Shown piece after piece: positions 22,074-30,800 of a stretch of 37,195 nucleotides of DNA. The position numbers were made by a program, and so were the translations under genes. Where the stretch lies: the NCBI GenBank assembly GCA_964517585.1, contig CAZFCB010000008.1:1-37195 (forward strand), read 5' to 3'. Under the pieces are notes generated by a model that saw nothing but the letters and a program-made list of their open reading frames with translations, ran no database searches and was not told where the DNA came from. Source of the DNA: JAGORY01 sp964517585. GTDB taxonomy: Bacteria; Patescibacteriota; Gracilibacteria; Peribacterales; Peribacteraceae. The number at the start of each line of letters is the position of its first letter. The first letter of the stretch is position 1.

Positions 22074-22610
22074 ATGACATACGAAGCATTCGTCGAACTT
22101 CTCGAAAGGCGTCGCAGCATTCGATACTTCGAAAAGAAGCCAATCGAAAAACAGATCCTTGATAAAATTCTGGCAACGGGGGTTATGGCACCAAGTGTTT
22201 CAAATACACAGCCCTGGCATTTTCATGTGCTAGAAAATACGGATCTGAAGGAAAAAATCATGGAACACTCGTGTTACGGTAATTTTGTCGTTGGTGCTGC
22301 CACACTCATCGTCGTAACGTGCAACAAGGCTGCAAAGGCGGCACATGAATCTACTATCTGGAATCCACGTGAGATGGAGTATTCCTGTGCTATCGCAATG
22401 CAAAACATTATGTTGGCAGCTACTACGCTTGAGATCGGTAGTTGCTGGGTCTCGCTTCATCACGGACCAACGCATAACTTCCTAAAACTTCCTGATCATA
22501 ACGTCGTCATTGGTGGCATCATGCTTGGCTATCTGAAAGAAGGAGAAAAAGAACCAAGCGGAGAACATGAACGGAGGCCACTTGAAAACGTCGTGACATA
22601 TCTCAAGTAA
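22074..22610 (+). CDS. Nitroreductase-family FMN oxidoreductase
   Basis: 178 aa. LLERRRSIRYFEKKPIE is the N-terminal FMN-phosphate-binding signature of nitroreductases. APSVSNTQPWHFHVL is the second FMN motif, and AIAMQNIMLAATTLEIGSCW the third conserved block, with IGGIMLGYLKEGE near the end. NAD(P)H-dependent reduction of nitro, quinone or flavin-type substrates is the family activity; the real substrate is unknown. Slightly short for the family but complete. The leader before ATG is TTTCCCCATCCTTCC, with no Shine-Dalgarno sequence. Confidence 0.93.
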   Translation: MTYEAFVELLERRRSIRYFEKKPIEKQILDKILATGVMAPSVSNTQPWHFHVLENTDLKEKIMEHSCYGNFVVGAATLIVVTCNKAAKAAHESTIWNPREMEYSCAIAMQNIMLAATTLEIGSCWVSLHHGPTHNFLKLPDHNVVIGGIMLGYLKEGEKEPSGEHERRPLENVVTYLK

Positions 22611-22650
22611 AAAGTGACTACGTCAAAAAAAATCAGTAAACTCCCTCCTG

Positions 22651-24216
22651 ATGTCATTCACGTCACGACCCGTCCGCGAAGAAAAAAAACCTAGCAAACT
22701 CCGACGATATGCGGCGTTTGTACTACCGATGATTCGATCTGGAATGCAATTTCAGAAACATTTCGAGCATGCCAAAGAGGAAGATTTGGCAAAAGTGAAA
22801 CGCGAACGAACACTCAAGCGCACGATCACGATACTTCTCTCTGCCCTTTTGGTACTTCTTTTGCTTATAGGAACACTCAAAGTGCTCGTTCGTCTCAAGG
22901 CACTGACACTGAGCATGGCCAGTATTGCTGGAGTGACGCTATCGACAGATGCAAATGGCTTTACGAACATTCTGTTACTCGGCGAAGGCGACAATAATCA
23001 TGATGGTGTGGATCTTACAGACACAGTGATGATTGCTAGTCTTGATCCAAAAAATACAAAAAGCGCTGTACTCCTCAGTATTCCGAGAGACACATATGTG
23101 CTCTCAACAGAGAAGATGGGGAAAGATCGCATCAACAGCTTGTATAGAAACTATAAAAATTTTCTCGTTCGAAAAGGTACAAACAAACCTGAGGCATCGA
23201 CAGAATCCATGCAGGAACTTGAAAAGGAAATCGGATCACATATTGGACTATCACTTCATGGTGCTATCAAAGTAAATTTCTCCGGTTTCATAGAGGCAAT
23301 CGATGCAATTGGCGGCATCGATGTTGAGGTTCCTTCCGACATCGTTGATCCTGAATATCCAGGGCCTAATTACACGTATGAAACATTCCAAATCGCCAAA
23401 GGTGTACAACATCTCGACGGCGCCACTGCACTGAAATACGCACGCTCTCGACACTCAACGAGTGATTTCTCTCGTTCATTCCGACAGCAACAGATCATCA
23501 CCGCAGCTGCAAAAAAAGTGAAAGAGGGCGGGCTCATTAAGAACGCGAGCAAGCTCACAGAGCTCCTGAGTATCATTTCAAAAAACGTGGAAAGCACTCT
23601 GTCGACACGGGAGCTCTTGGGTCTCGCTGATATGGGTAAAGCTATCGACACCCACAAAATTGTCTCAACGCAACTAAACGATCAAAACGGTCTCTTTGGT
23701 AGTGGCATCGAGCAAGGTGGATTTCTGTACTCGCCTCCACGTGAAGAATTCGATGGTGCTGCAGTTCTCCTCCCCGTATCCATACCAGCCCTACCAGTCA
23801 CATGGAAACAGATTCAAAAATTCGTTACGTTGCTCCTCATACATCGTGAGATCTTCATCAATCCGCCCACCATCACGATCCTCAACGGCGGCGCCAAAGA
23901 AGGTCTTGCGCGTAAGCTCGGCGGAGAATTGTATCGATATAACATGAATATCCTTGGAACGAGAAATTATGGACCAAAAGGCAGCCCTATTTTTGACACA
24001 TCCTTCATTGCGATCAATCCGTCCCTGCTAGGAGGGGGTGACGAGACAAAAGACTCGCTTCTGCGCGCGCAAAAGACAAGCGTCCTCCTCTCTACAATAC
24101 TCAAGCTGACCGAAAGAAAAATCTCTGATGTAGCACCATTTGAGAAGGATGCAGCCGATATCGTCATCGTACTCGGAAAAGACTTCGGGTACACTCCTTT
24201 GCAGGAACTCCTCTAG
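22651..24216 (+). CDS. LytR-CpsA-Psr (LCP) family cell-envelope protein
   Basis: 521 aa. A cytoplasmic basic N-terminus (about 1-50) and one transmembrane helix (about 51-75, TITILLSALLVLLLLIGTL) lead to the LCP catalytic domain. The domain has VDLTDTVMIASLDP, SIPRDTYV, DRINSLY and YARSRHSTSDFSRSFRQQQ; the Asp and Arg residues that bind the pyrophosphate of polyprenyl substrates are present. A C-terminal LytR_C domain (ITILNGGAKEGLARKLGGEL) follows. Family members attach glycopolymers to the cell wall or envelope from lipid carriers. The membrane protein that follows starts 13 bp later, suggesting one transcript. Confidence 0.94.
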   Translation: MSFTSRPVREEKKPSKLRRYAAFVLPMIRSGMQFQKHFEHAKEEDLAKVKRERTLKRTITILLSALLVLLLLIGTLKVLVRLKALTLSMASIAGVTLSTDANGFTNILLLGEGDNNHDGVDLTDTVMIASLDPKNTKSAVLLSIPRDTYVLSTEKMGKDRINSLYRNYKNFLVRKGTNKPEASTESMQELEKEIGSHIGLSLHGAIKVNFSGFIEAIDAIGGIDVEVPSDIVDPEYPGPNYTYETFQIAKGVQHLDGATALKYARSRHSTSDFSRSFRQQQIITAAAKKVKEGGLIKNASKLTELLSIISKNVESTLSTRELLGLADMGKAIDTHKIVSTQLNDQNGLFGSGIEQGGFLYSPPREEFDGAAVLLPVSIPALPVTWKQIQKFVTLLLIHREIFINPPTITILNGGAKEGLARKLGGELYRYNMNILGTRNYGPKGSPIFDTSFIAINPSLLGGGDETKDSLLRAQKTSVLLSTILKLTERKISDVAPFEKDAADIVIVLGKDFGYTPLQELL

Positions 24217-24229
24217 GATTTCCGCACCG

Positions 24230-25132
24230 ATGCTTACCCCCCGCGAGATCATCGCCCAAGCTTGGACCGTGACCACCACGGAGCCCTCTCTCAAGCGTTG
24301 GGGTTTTGCCGGAAGTGCTCTCCGGCTGCTACTTGATATCAAGTTAGTTGGCTATCAAATTTACTTTTTCTATGCCTACATGGCAGGGGAAACAGTTGGT
24401 CTTTTTGATGATGGCATCTGGCTCTATGCCAATGCGCCTCTGCCGGTTTTCTGGACTGTCCTCATCACATTCGGATTACTCGTCATCTCGGAACTCTTTG
24501 TGCCAATTTTCTGTGACGGTGCAATCATCGGGCTCACGGCGAAATCACACAGCAAAGAACGTGTCAGCGGCGGATTTATTTTGGGGATGTACAACTTTTT
24601 CCCTATTTTCGCAGTCCACGAACTCTTCATCTTCAGCGGTGTGAACCTTCTTATTACAGCGATTTCGCTTCTTCTGCGTTACGGAAGTGGCCTCCAAGGT
24701 TTTCTCATCACCATCGCGACCATTCTCTGGCTTTTTTCAAGCATCATGAGTTTCCTTGCAAGTTTTGCAGAACCAGCAATTGTCGTGCGCAAAGTCGGCG
24801 TCTTCGACGCCATCGGTCAAAGCACGAAACTGGTATTCAGTTATCCCGGTCATATCATTTTTCTCATACTTCTACTTCTTATTATTACTTTTCGAATCTT
24901 TGTGAATCTTGTAATCCTTATTCTGATCCCTACTCTTGTCATTGGCTTAGGTATCGTATTAACGTACATCCTTACTCCCGTCATTAGTTATAGCATCGCA
25001 GGAATTATTGCACTGATTCTCACACTCGTTGCGGCATATTTTTTCATGTACCTACACGTATTCAAGCAAGCAGTGTGGACGATCATGTACATGGAACTCA
25101 CAAAAGAAAAAGAGTTGGATAAGATCGGATAG
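24230..25132 (+). CDS. Polytopic membrane protein of unknown function
   Basis: 300 aa, with about six to seven hydrophobic helices. Examples are VFWTVLITFGLLVISELFVP, HIIFLILLLLIITFRIFVNL and SYSIAGIIALILTLVAAYFF. A conserved-looking cytoplasmic N-terminus (MLTPREIIAQAWTVTTTEPS) and a basic/acidic C-terminus frame it. It resembles the DUF-type six-helix proteins found near cell-wall genes, but I do not recognise a named family. ATG 24230 is chosen because the upstream frame runs inside the LCP gene. Confidence 0.8.
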   Translation: MLTPREIIAQAWTVTTTEPSLKRWGFAGSALRLLLDIKLVGYQIYFFYAYMAGETVGLFDDGIWLYANAPLPVFWTVLITFGLLVISELFVPIFCDGAIIGLTAKSHSKERVSGGFILGMYNFFPIFAVHELFIFSGVNLLITAISLLLRYGSGLQGFLITIATILWLFSSIMSFLASFAEPAIVVRKVGVFDAIGQSTKLVFSYPGHIIFLILLLLIITFRIFVNLVILILIPTLVIGLGIVLTYILTPVISYSIAGIIALILTLVAAYFFMYLHVFKQAVWTIMYMELTKEKELDKIG

Positions 25133-25189
25133 AAAGATTGTTTGTAAAATCAAAGTCATACCGATGCAACTGGAAGCGTAATAGATTTC

Positions 25190-25218
25190 TTGACGGTGAA
25201 CAAGCGTACACCTATGAT
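25190..25218 (+). promoter_or_regulatory. lexA promoter
   Basis: TTGACG (25190-25195), a 17-bp spacer and TATGAT (25213-25218). The spacer is almost exactly filled by a palindrome (25195-25212), and a second copy follows right after the -10 (25219-25236). Confidence 0.78.
25195..25212. promoter_or_regulatory. Putative LexA operator 1
   Basis: GGTGAAC-AAGC-GTACACC: an imperfect inverted repeat with a 4-bp centre, lying between -35 and -10 of lexA. The GAAC-N4-GTxC core fits the Gram-positive-type SOS box (GAAC-N4-GTTC). Confidence 0.65.
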
Positions 25219-25236
25219 GGTGAACGCCTGTCCACC
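25219..25236. promoter_or_regulatory. Putative LexA operator 2
   Basis: GGTGAAC-GCCT-GTCCACC: the same palindrome, centred 24 bp from operator 1 and covering the predicted transcription start. Both share GGTGAAC-N4-GTxCACC. Confidence 0.65.
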
Positions 25237-25279
25237 GTAGCTCAAACGAGCGAAGGCGGAATTGTTCCCACCATCTTCT

Positions 25280-25888
25280 ATGTCACTCACACCGCACCAG
25301 CGCACTGTTCTCAATTACATTGGTGAATTTCAAGGAAAACGTGGCTACTCGCCATCTCTGGCGGATTTAGCCGTTGCCTTCGGCGTCCGCAGCAAGAATT
25401 CCATCGCCAAAGTCATCAATACACTCGTCGCAGAAAAACAGATCGAGAAAGATCCAAAAGGTCGCATCAAAATTATCACGATGCCAAGTGACAATACGCC
25501 AGTCGCGATGGTGCTTCCTCTCTTTGGTCCTATCGCCGCTGGTTTTGCAGCCCCAGTAGAAGAGCATGCTGAAGAGCAAATCACCATCGAGAATTATCTC
25601 GTCAAAGACCGCTCATCCACGTTCCTTCTCCGCGTCAAAGGCGACAGCATGATCGGCGCCCTCATTCATGAGGGTGATCTCGTTGTCGTAGATCGGAGTA
25701 AACAACCAAAGCCAGGCGATATTGTCGTTGGTGTTCTTGATGGAGAATTCACGTTGAAGCGTCTGAAAAAAGATAAAGGCAAATACTATTTACAGGCAGA
25801 AAATCCGGAGTATCCGGATCTCTACGCACTTGAAGAACTGAAAGTGGCAGGCGTGGTCGTAGGATTGATGAGGAAAATGACAATGTAG
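25280..25888 (+). CDS. lexA: LexA repressor
   Basis: SOS-response repressor that cleaves itself when RecA filaments form on damaged DNA. 202 aa. An N-terminal winged helix (residues 2-66: LTPHQRTVLNYIGEFQGKRG, LADLAVAFGVRSKNSIAKVI) binds DNA. The cleavage site is Ala87-Gly88 in GPIAAGFAAP, and the catalytic Ser123 (VKGDSMIGALIHEGD) and Lys160 (GEFTLKRLKK) form the dyad. All elements for autolysis are present. ATG 25280, about 55 nt after the predicted transcription start. Two operator-like palindromes sit on its promoter, and dinB lies downstream after an inserted gene. Confidence 0.95.
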   Translation: MSLTPHQRTVLNYIGEFQGKRGYSPSLADLAVAFGVRSKNSIAKVINTLVAEKQIEKDPKGRIKIITMPSDNTPVAMVLPLFGPIAAGFAAPVEEHAEEQITIENYLVKDRSSTFLLRVKGDSMIGALIHEGDLVVVDRSKQPKPGDIVVGVLDGEFTLKRLKKDKGKYYLQAENPEYPDLYALEELKVAGVVVGLMRKMTM

Positions 25889-25891
25889 AAA

Positions 25892-25920
25892 GAATATCGA
25901 ATATGGAATATCGAATATCG
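25892..25920 (+). repeat. TATCGAATAT-type repeat, left of the four-helix gene
   Basis: GAATATCGAATATGG and a second GAATATCGAATATCG form a short internal tandem. Read on the opposite strand, 26331-26360 has the same pattern (CGAATGTGGAATGTCGAATA), so the two tracts are inverted around the gene between them. Confidence 0.75.
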
Positions 25921-25934
25921 TATAGCGTATAGCG

Positions 25935-26327
25935 ATGATGATCACTAAACCATCTCTCAAAGGCGACCGTATTCAATCTTTTACACATCTCCATGCTTGG
26001 CAACAGGCGCATGTATTCGTGTTACAGATCTACAAATGCACTGGCGAATTCCCACAACAAGAAACATTTGGCCTTACATCCCAAATGAGACGTGCAGCAG
26101 TCTCTATTACTTCGAACATAGCCGAAGGATTTCGGAAACGAACACTAAAAGAGAAACGGCAATTTTTTACCACAAGCATGGCTTCACTTACTGAAGTACA
26201 AAATCAATTGTTGATAGGAAAGGATCTTTCATATATTGCGTCGAAAGATTTTACGGCAATCGCCAACCAGTCTGTGAGAGTGAGCAAACTCATACAGGGA
26301 TTAATACGAGGACTATCAAAGCTTTAA
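25935..26327 (+). CDS. Four-helix bundle protein (S23 / 23S rRNA intervening-sequence type)
   Basis: 130 aa with the family signature: FTHLHAWQQAHVFVLQIYKC, EFPQQETFGLTSQMRRAAVS, ITSNIAEGFRKRTLKEKRQF and TEVQNQLLIGKDLSYI. These proteins form a pentameric basic bundle; they were first noticed inside 23S rRNA intervening sequences and occur as scattered solitary genes. The function is unknown. ATG 25935 follows TATAGC elements by few bases. Related AT-rich repeats in inverted orientation sit on both sides. It lies between lexA and dinB and looks inserted there. Confidence 0.9.
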   Translation: MMITKPSLKGDRIQSFTHLHAWQQAHVFVLQIYKCTGEFPQQETFGLTSQMRRAAVSITSNIAEGFRKRTLKEKRQFFTTSMASLTEVQNQLLIGKDLSYIASKDFTAIANQSVRVSKLIQGLIRGLSKL

Positions 26328-26330
26328 TAG

Positions 26331-26360
26331 CGACATTCAATATTCGACATTCCACATTCG
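26331..26360 (-). repeat. TATCGAATAT-type repeat, right of the four-helix gene
   Basis: An inverted partner of 25892-25920. It ends 2 bp before the dinB start codon, so it now forms the dinB leader and perhaps its promoter. Confidence 0.7.
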
Positions 26361-26362
26361 TC

Positions 26363-27571
26363 ATGCCTTCTTGTATTGCTCACATCGACGCTGACTCGTT
26401 CTTCGCTTCCTTCATCATCCGTACGCATCCTGAGTTCAGAGGCAAGCCACTCCTCGCCATCGGCATGGGTGGCGGATGTGTCATCGCAGCAACGTATGAA
26501 GCGAAGGCAAAAGGCGTAAAAACGGGCATGCCGCTCTTTGAAGCACGAAAACTTGTACCGGGAGCCATCGAAATGGCTGCTGACTTCCGTGAAACGGGCA
26601 TCGCGTCGGAGCAGATCGAATCCATTCTCAAAAACCACTGTCCAATTGTAGAGCAATATAGTATCGATGAATGGTTTTTGGATCTTCGAAGCTTAGTGGG
26701 CGGAGCACCAAAAGACTGTCATGCATGGGGCACAGAAATCCAGAAAGAAATTCTCCAGCATACCGCGCTTTCGGTCTCCATCGGCATTGCAGGAAGTAAG
26801 CTTCTTGCAAAAATGGCTGGTGAATACCGCAAGCCAGCCGGCATCACAGTCGTTGCAACGAAAGAGGACACCAAAAAATTTCTTCAAACACGAACTGCGC
26901 ACGCTATTCCAGGAATCGGCAGGCAACGGATGATCAAAACTGACGTCCTCGGATGGAAAACGGCATGGGACATCGCAACTGCTCCATCTCCAGAGATTAT
27001 CCGTATCTGCGGAAAGCCCGGCATCGATATGCAACGTGAGCTACTCGGCGAATCAATAGAAAACGTTATGGAAAATACTGCGCTGCCAAAGTCCATCTCG
27101 CGTTGCCGCTCATTGAAGACGACCGATGACCGTGAGATAGGAAAGGCACATCTTCTCAAGCACCTCGAATACTGCGTCCTCAAGATGCGCCGTCACAAAC
27201 TCGGGTGCTCAGAAGTATCGATATGGATACGAACGCCGGATTTCGCGCACCGAAATGTCCACCGTAAACTGAGCCGCCTCTGCGCCACAGTCGATGAGAT
27301 CGCAGGATCGGCCATATCTGCTTTCAGTAGTTTCACATGGCACGGTCAACGGTTCAATCAAGTAGGACTCGCACTCTTGGGACTGAAAAATGCCGACATA
27401 CGACAGCAATCACTCTTCGATGATCCCAATAAAAACGTCACAGGCGAGAGACTACAAGCGACGATGGATGATCTGCATGGCAAATACGGCCGCGACAGTC
27501 TGACGCATGCCGCAGCACTTTCGGTGAATTCGGGAACGGTGAAAGAGTTGAATTTACCGATGGTCGGATAG
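26363..27571 (+). CDS. dinB: DNA polymerase IV (Y-family translesion polymerase)
   Basis: Copies past damaged bases with low fidelity. 402 aa. The palm carries the catalytic acidic residues Asp9 (AHIDADSFFAS) and Asp102-Glu103 (QYSIDEWFLDL, where most family members have SIDEAFLD). A helix-hairpin-helix region (HAIPGIGRQRMIKTDVLGWK) and the little-finger domain follow. The motif QQSLFDD near residue 353 fits a beta-clamp-binding peptide. It has the usual SOS partnership with lexA just upstream, but the four-helix gene and its repeats now separate the two, and no copy of the lexA operator palindrome is seen before dinB. Confidence 0.95.
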   Translation: MPSCIAHIDADSFFASFIIRTHPEFRGKPLLAIGMGGGCVIAATYEAKAKGVKTGMPLFEARKLVPGAIEMAADFRETGIASEQIESILKNHCPIVEQYSIDEWFLDLRSLVGGAPKDCHAWGTEIQKEILQHTALSVSIGIAGSKLLAKMAGEYRKPAGITVVATKEDTKKFLQTRTAHAIPGIGRQRMIKTDVLGWKTAWDIATAPSPEIIRICGKPGIDMQRELLGESIENVMENTALPKSISRCRSLKTTDDREIGKAHLLKHLEYCVLKMRRHKLGCSEVSIWIRTPDFAHRNVHRKLSRLCATVDEIAGSAISAFSSFTWHGQRFNQVGLALLGLKNADIRQQSLFDDPNKNVTGERLQATMDDLHGKYGRDSLTHAAALSVNSGTVKELNLPMVG

Positions 27572-27834
27572 GAGATATTGTCTTTCCACTTTCTTTTGAG
27601 CAGAAATTTAACGACGACAATCGTCGATGTCGCTTACATTTTCTTCTTGGGGGATCAGGGAACCTCGGCGCGGTTCCCTAGATCCCCCAAACCCCCATAC
27701 CTTCGCGCTTTAACCCGCTGAGGGTGGTGATATGCGTGGTAGTTCTCTCAAACTTTTGCATGAGTTCAGGAAACGTCCGTCAAATATATATGACGCGGCT
27801 CTGACTCTCGGTGGTGTTCCTGACTGGCGTGTAA
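27572..27834. other. Intergenic region between convergent dinB and valS
   Basis: No gene supported. It contains a CGACGA-CAA-TCGTCG hairpin (27612-27626) and the long palindromic element at 27648-27689. The rest shows no clear signal. Confidence 0.6.
27648..27689. repeat. Long hairpin element, GGGGGATC..GGGAACC type
   Basis: TGGGGGATC-A-GGGAACC pairs with GGTTCCC-TA-GATCCCCCA around a 7-nt loop: 16 base pairs with one small internal loop. Neither strand has a T run after it, so it looks more like a dispersed palindromic repeat than a terminator, though it might still separate the convergent genes. Confidence 0.85.
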
Positions 27835-30800
27835 CTACAGCGACTTCAGCCTCTGGCATATCTTTGCAAGCTTCTCCTCAGCCTCCTCACACTTCTGCCT
27901 CTCTGCATTCACAAGTTCTTTCGGTGCACGATCCACAAAACTTTTATTGTCGAGCTTCGTTTTCACGCTTGAAACGTACTTCGTCAGTTCGGCCTGCTCT
28001 TTCTCAAGGCTCGCTTTCAGTTTCACAGGATCGAAAAGACCTTCGAGAGAAAGATGAATTTCAATATCAGCGAGAAATGCACTCGCGGCGTTCTTGGGTT
28101 TCACAGGATCAGTAACAATCGTAAGGCTTCCTACTTTTGCGAGGCGACGAATATGTGATTCCTGTTCCTCCAGCCCCTGACAGTACTTCGTGCTGACAAG
28201 TGTGATCGTAACGTCCGTGCCAGGCTCTACCCCCTGATCAGTACGAAGCCTTCTGATAGCGGTGATAACATCAATGAGCACTTGAAATTCTGCAAATGCC
28301 TTCGGATCTTTGCGCTCCTTCTTGACCTCAGGCCACTTGGCAGAAATCAATGAGGGAGCATGCTTCGGCGCAACGTGTGACCAAAGTTCTTCGGTAACGA
28401 AAGGACAGTACGGATGCAGGAGTGTCAGTATGCGGCGAAGAACATGGATGAGAACGGTGTGATTCGCCGTGCCTTTACTCAGTTCAAGGTACCAGTCGCA
28501 AAAATAATCCCACGTAAAGCTATACAGCTTCTCCCCAGTCTCGCTTAGCGCATATGTTTCTAAGCCTTTGGTCACGTCTTCAATGAGAATTTCTGACGCA
28601 TGAAGAATAGCGCGGTCAGCAAGCGAAAGTTTTCCAAGTTCGGGAAGTTTTTCGATAGATGTTGGATCAATCCCCGCTTGTTCACACTGCATGAGCACGA
28701 ATCGTGACGCATTCCAGAGTTTATTAATGAAATTTCGGTACCCTGCGATCTTCTCTTCATAGAGCCGTGAATCTGCCCCCGGACTCTGACCGACGATCAT
28801 GGAAAGTCTCAGCGCATCGGCTCCGTACGTACTGATCATGTCGAGTGGGTCGATCATCGTCTCAGGATGCGATTTGCTCATCTTTTTCCCATCACGAGTG
28901 CGAATCAGGCCGTGAAGGTACACCGTTTTGAACGGAATCTGTCCGGTAGCATACGTCGTCATGAGAATCATGCGCGCCACCCAAAAGAAAAGGATGTCGT
29001 AACCCGTTTCCATGACAGCAGTCGGATGGAAAGTTTGAAAGTCAGAACTATTTTTGAGAATTTCTTCGAGCCTGAGCTTCGGATCTGCTGCAAGTTTCGA
29101 ATCAATGAGAGTCGACCATGTCCAGAGCGCAGAACTAAACCATGTATCGAGTGTGTCTGGATCCTGCCGCAGGACAACATCCTGCGTACCCTCCGGAAGC
29201 ACTACTTCTCCCCACACACCGTAGGCCGCCCCCTCATTCATGCGCCTTTTTTCTAAAACATGCTCAGCATTCTTGCCCTCTCGTACCGCATCAAGAGCAG
29301 ACAAATTTGTTCGATGTGATACGACGAGAATCGTCCCCTCGGATCGTTCCTGCTGCATTCGGTTCCAGACATTCTTCGCACGATCAAAGAATGCAGACAG
29401 AGATTCGCCAGTTTTTCCTTCAATCGCACGCTCGATAGCCGGTTTTTCAGGAATTTCCGGAAGTCCCGTGATAGTGCCTAAATCAATCTGATTCAGGTCA
29501 TCCCACACGTCCGGTGCAGAAATGCCAAGTTCCTTGGCCACAATCTCCGCAGTACGAAGGGCGCGAATAGAACGACTACTAACGACTTTCGAAATGCTAC
29601 GATCTCGAAGAGCATGAGCTAAATCTTTCGCATGCTTTTCTCCTGCAGGAGATAATTCATCATGATGCCCTTGAACAATGCCATTTTTATTGCCAACACT
29701 TTCACCATGACGAGCAAGAATAAAATGCTGCTGCGGACGAAGGTACTCTTTGCCATCAAGCCCATACCACACCGGAATCCTGTGCCCCCACCAGATTTGA
29801 CGGGAAATGCACCAATCACGAAGATTATCGATCCAGTGGAAGTACGTTTTCTCAAATCGATCAGGAATGACCTTGATATCACCATGATGAATGACCGAAT
29901 GCATTATCTGTTTCAGACTCATAAGAGTTCTCCCCTCTCCTGCAAGGAGAGGGGTTGGGGGTGAGGACCACGGCACCACTTCTTTATTAACATCGATGAA
30001 CCACTGAAGCTTTATTTGTGGCTCAATGGAGCCACCTCCACGCTGTGAGACAGCCTTATTGTGTACGTAGTTGTCATCAGATTTTACAAGAAGACCTTTC
30101 AATTTCAGCTTTTCCACGATGAGCGGACGAGCCTCCTCGATCTTCATGCCTTTGAACTCTCCTGCAATGTCCAACAGCCTACCGTCGAAGCCAATGACCT
30201 GCTCTTTTTCGAGCCCATGACGATCCGCGATCTCGAAGTCTATCTTGTCGTGCCACGGCGTGATGGTCATGACGCCCGTACCGAATTCCATATCGATGGA
30301 TTCGTCCTTGATCACGGTCGCACGCACCGGACCGTTAATCCACTCGGCATCAAACGTCTCGCCGTGCTTGTATGTGCTGTACCTTTTGTCCTTCGGATGC
30401 ATAACGACATACTTGTCACCGAATTTTGTCTCTGGTCTTGCAGTCGCGATCTCGAATGGACCGTACTTGAACGTGTAGAATGCACCTTTCTCCTCTTTGT
30501 AGTCCACTTCATCATCGGAAACAGTCGTTTGGAGTTTCGGGTCCCAATTCACGATGCGGTGCCCACGATAAATAAGGCCATCGGCGTGCATTTTCTTGAA
30601 GACTTCATTTACACAACGGTTGAGCGACGGCTCGAACGTGTAGCGCTCGCGCGACCAGTCACAACTCGATCCCATTTTACGAACCTGTCCTCGAATCGTG
30701 TTCTTGCTTAGCTCCACAAACTCCGCGATTTTTTTCACGAGCTTCTCGCGTCCAAGTTCCTTACGCGGATCTTTCATGCCACCATCCTTGAGTTGCTTAA

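Noticed and set aside
27648..27689. The long hairpin after dinB as an intrinsic terminator
   Set aside because: There is no T run after the stem on either strand; it is better explained as a dispersed palindrome, though some termination effect is not excluded.
27732..28115. A 127-aa plus-strand reading frame after dinB
   Set aside because: Most of it is antisense to the end of valS; the part outside is too short and has no recognisable features.
30061..30711. A 216-aa plus-strand frame antisense to valS
   Set aside because: It lies wholly within the well-conserved valS coding sequence and has no protein-like motifs.
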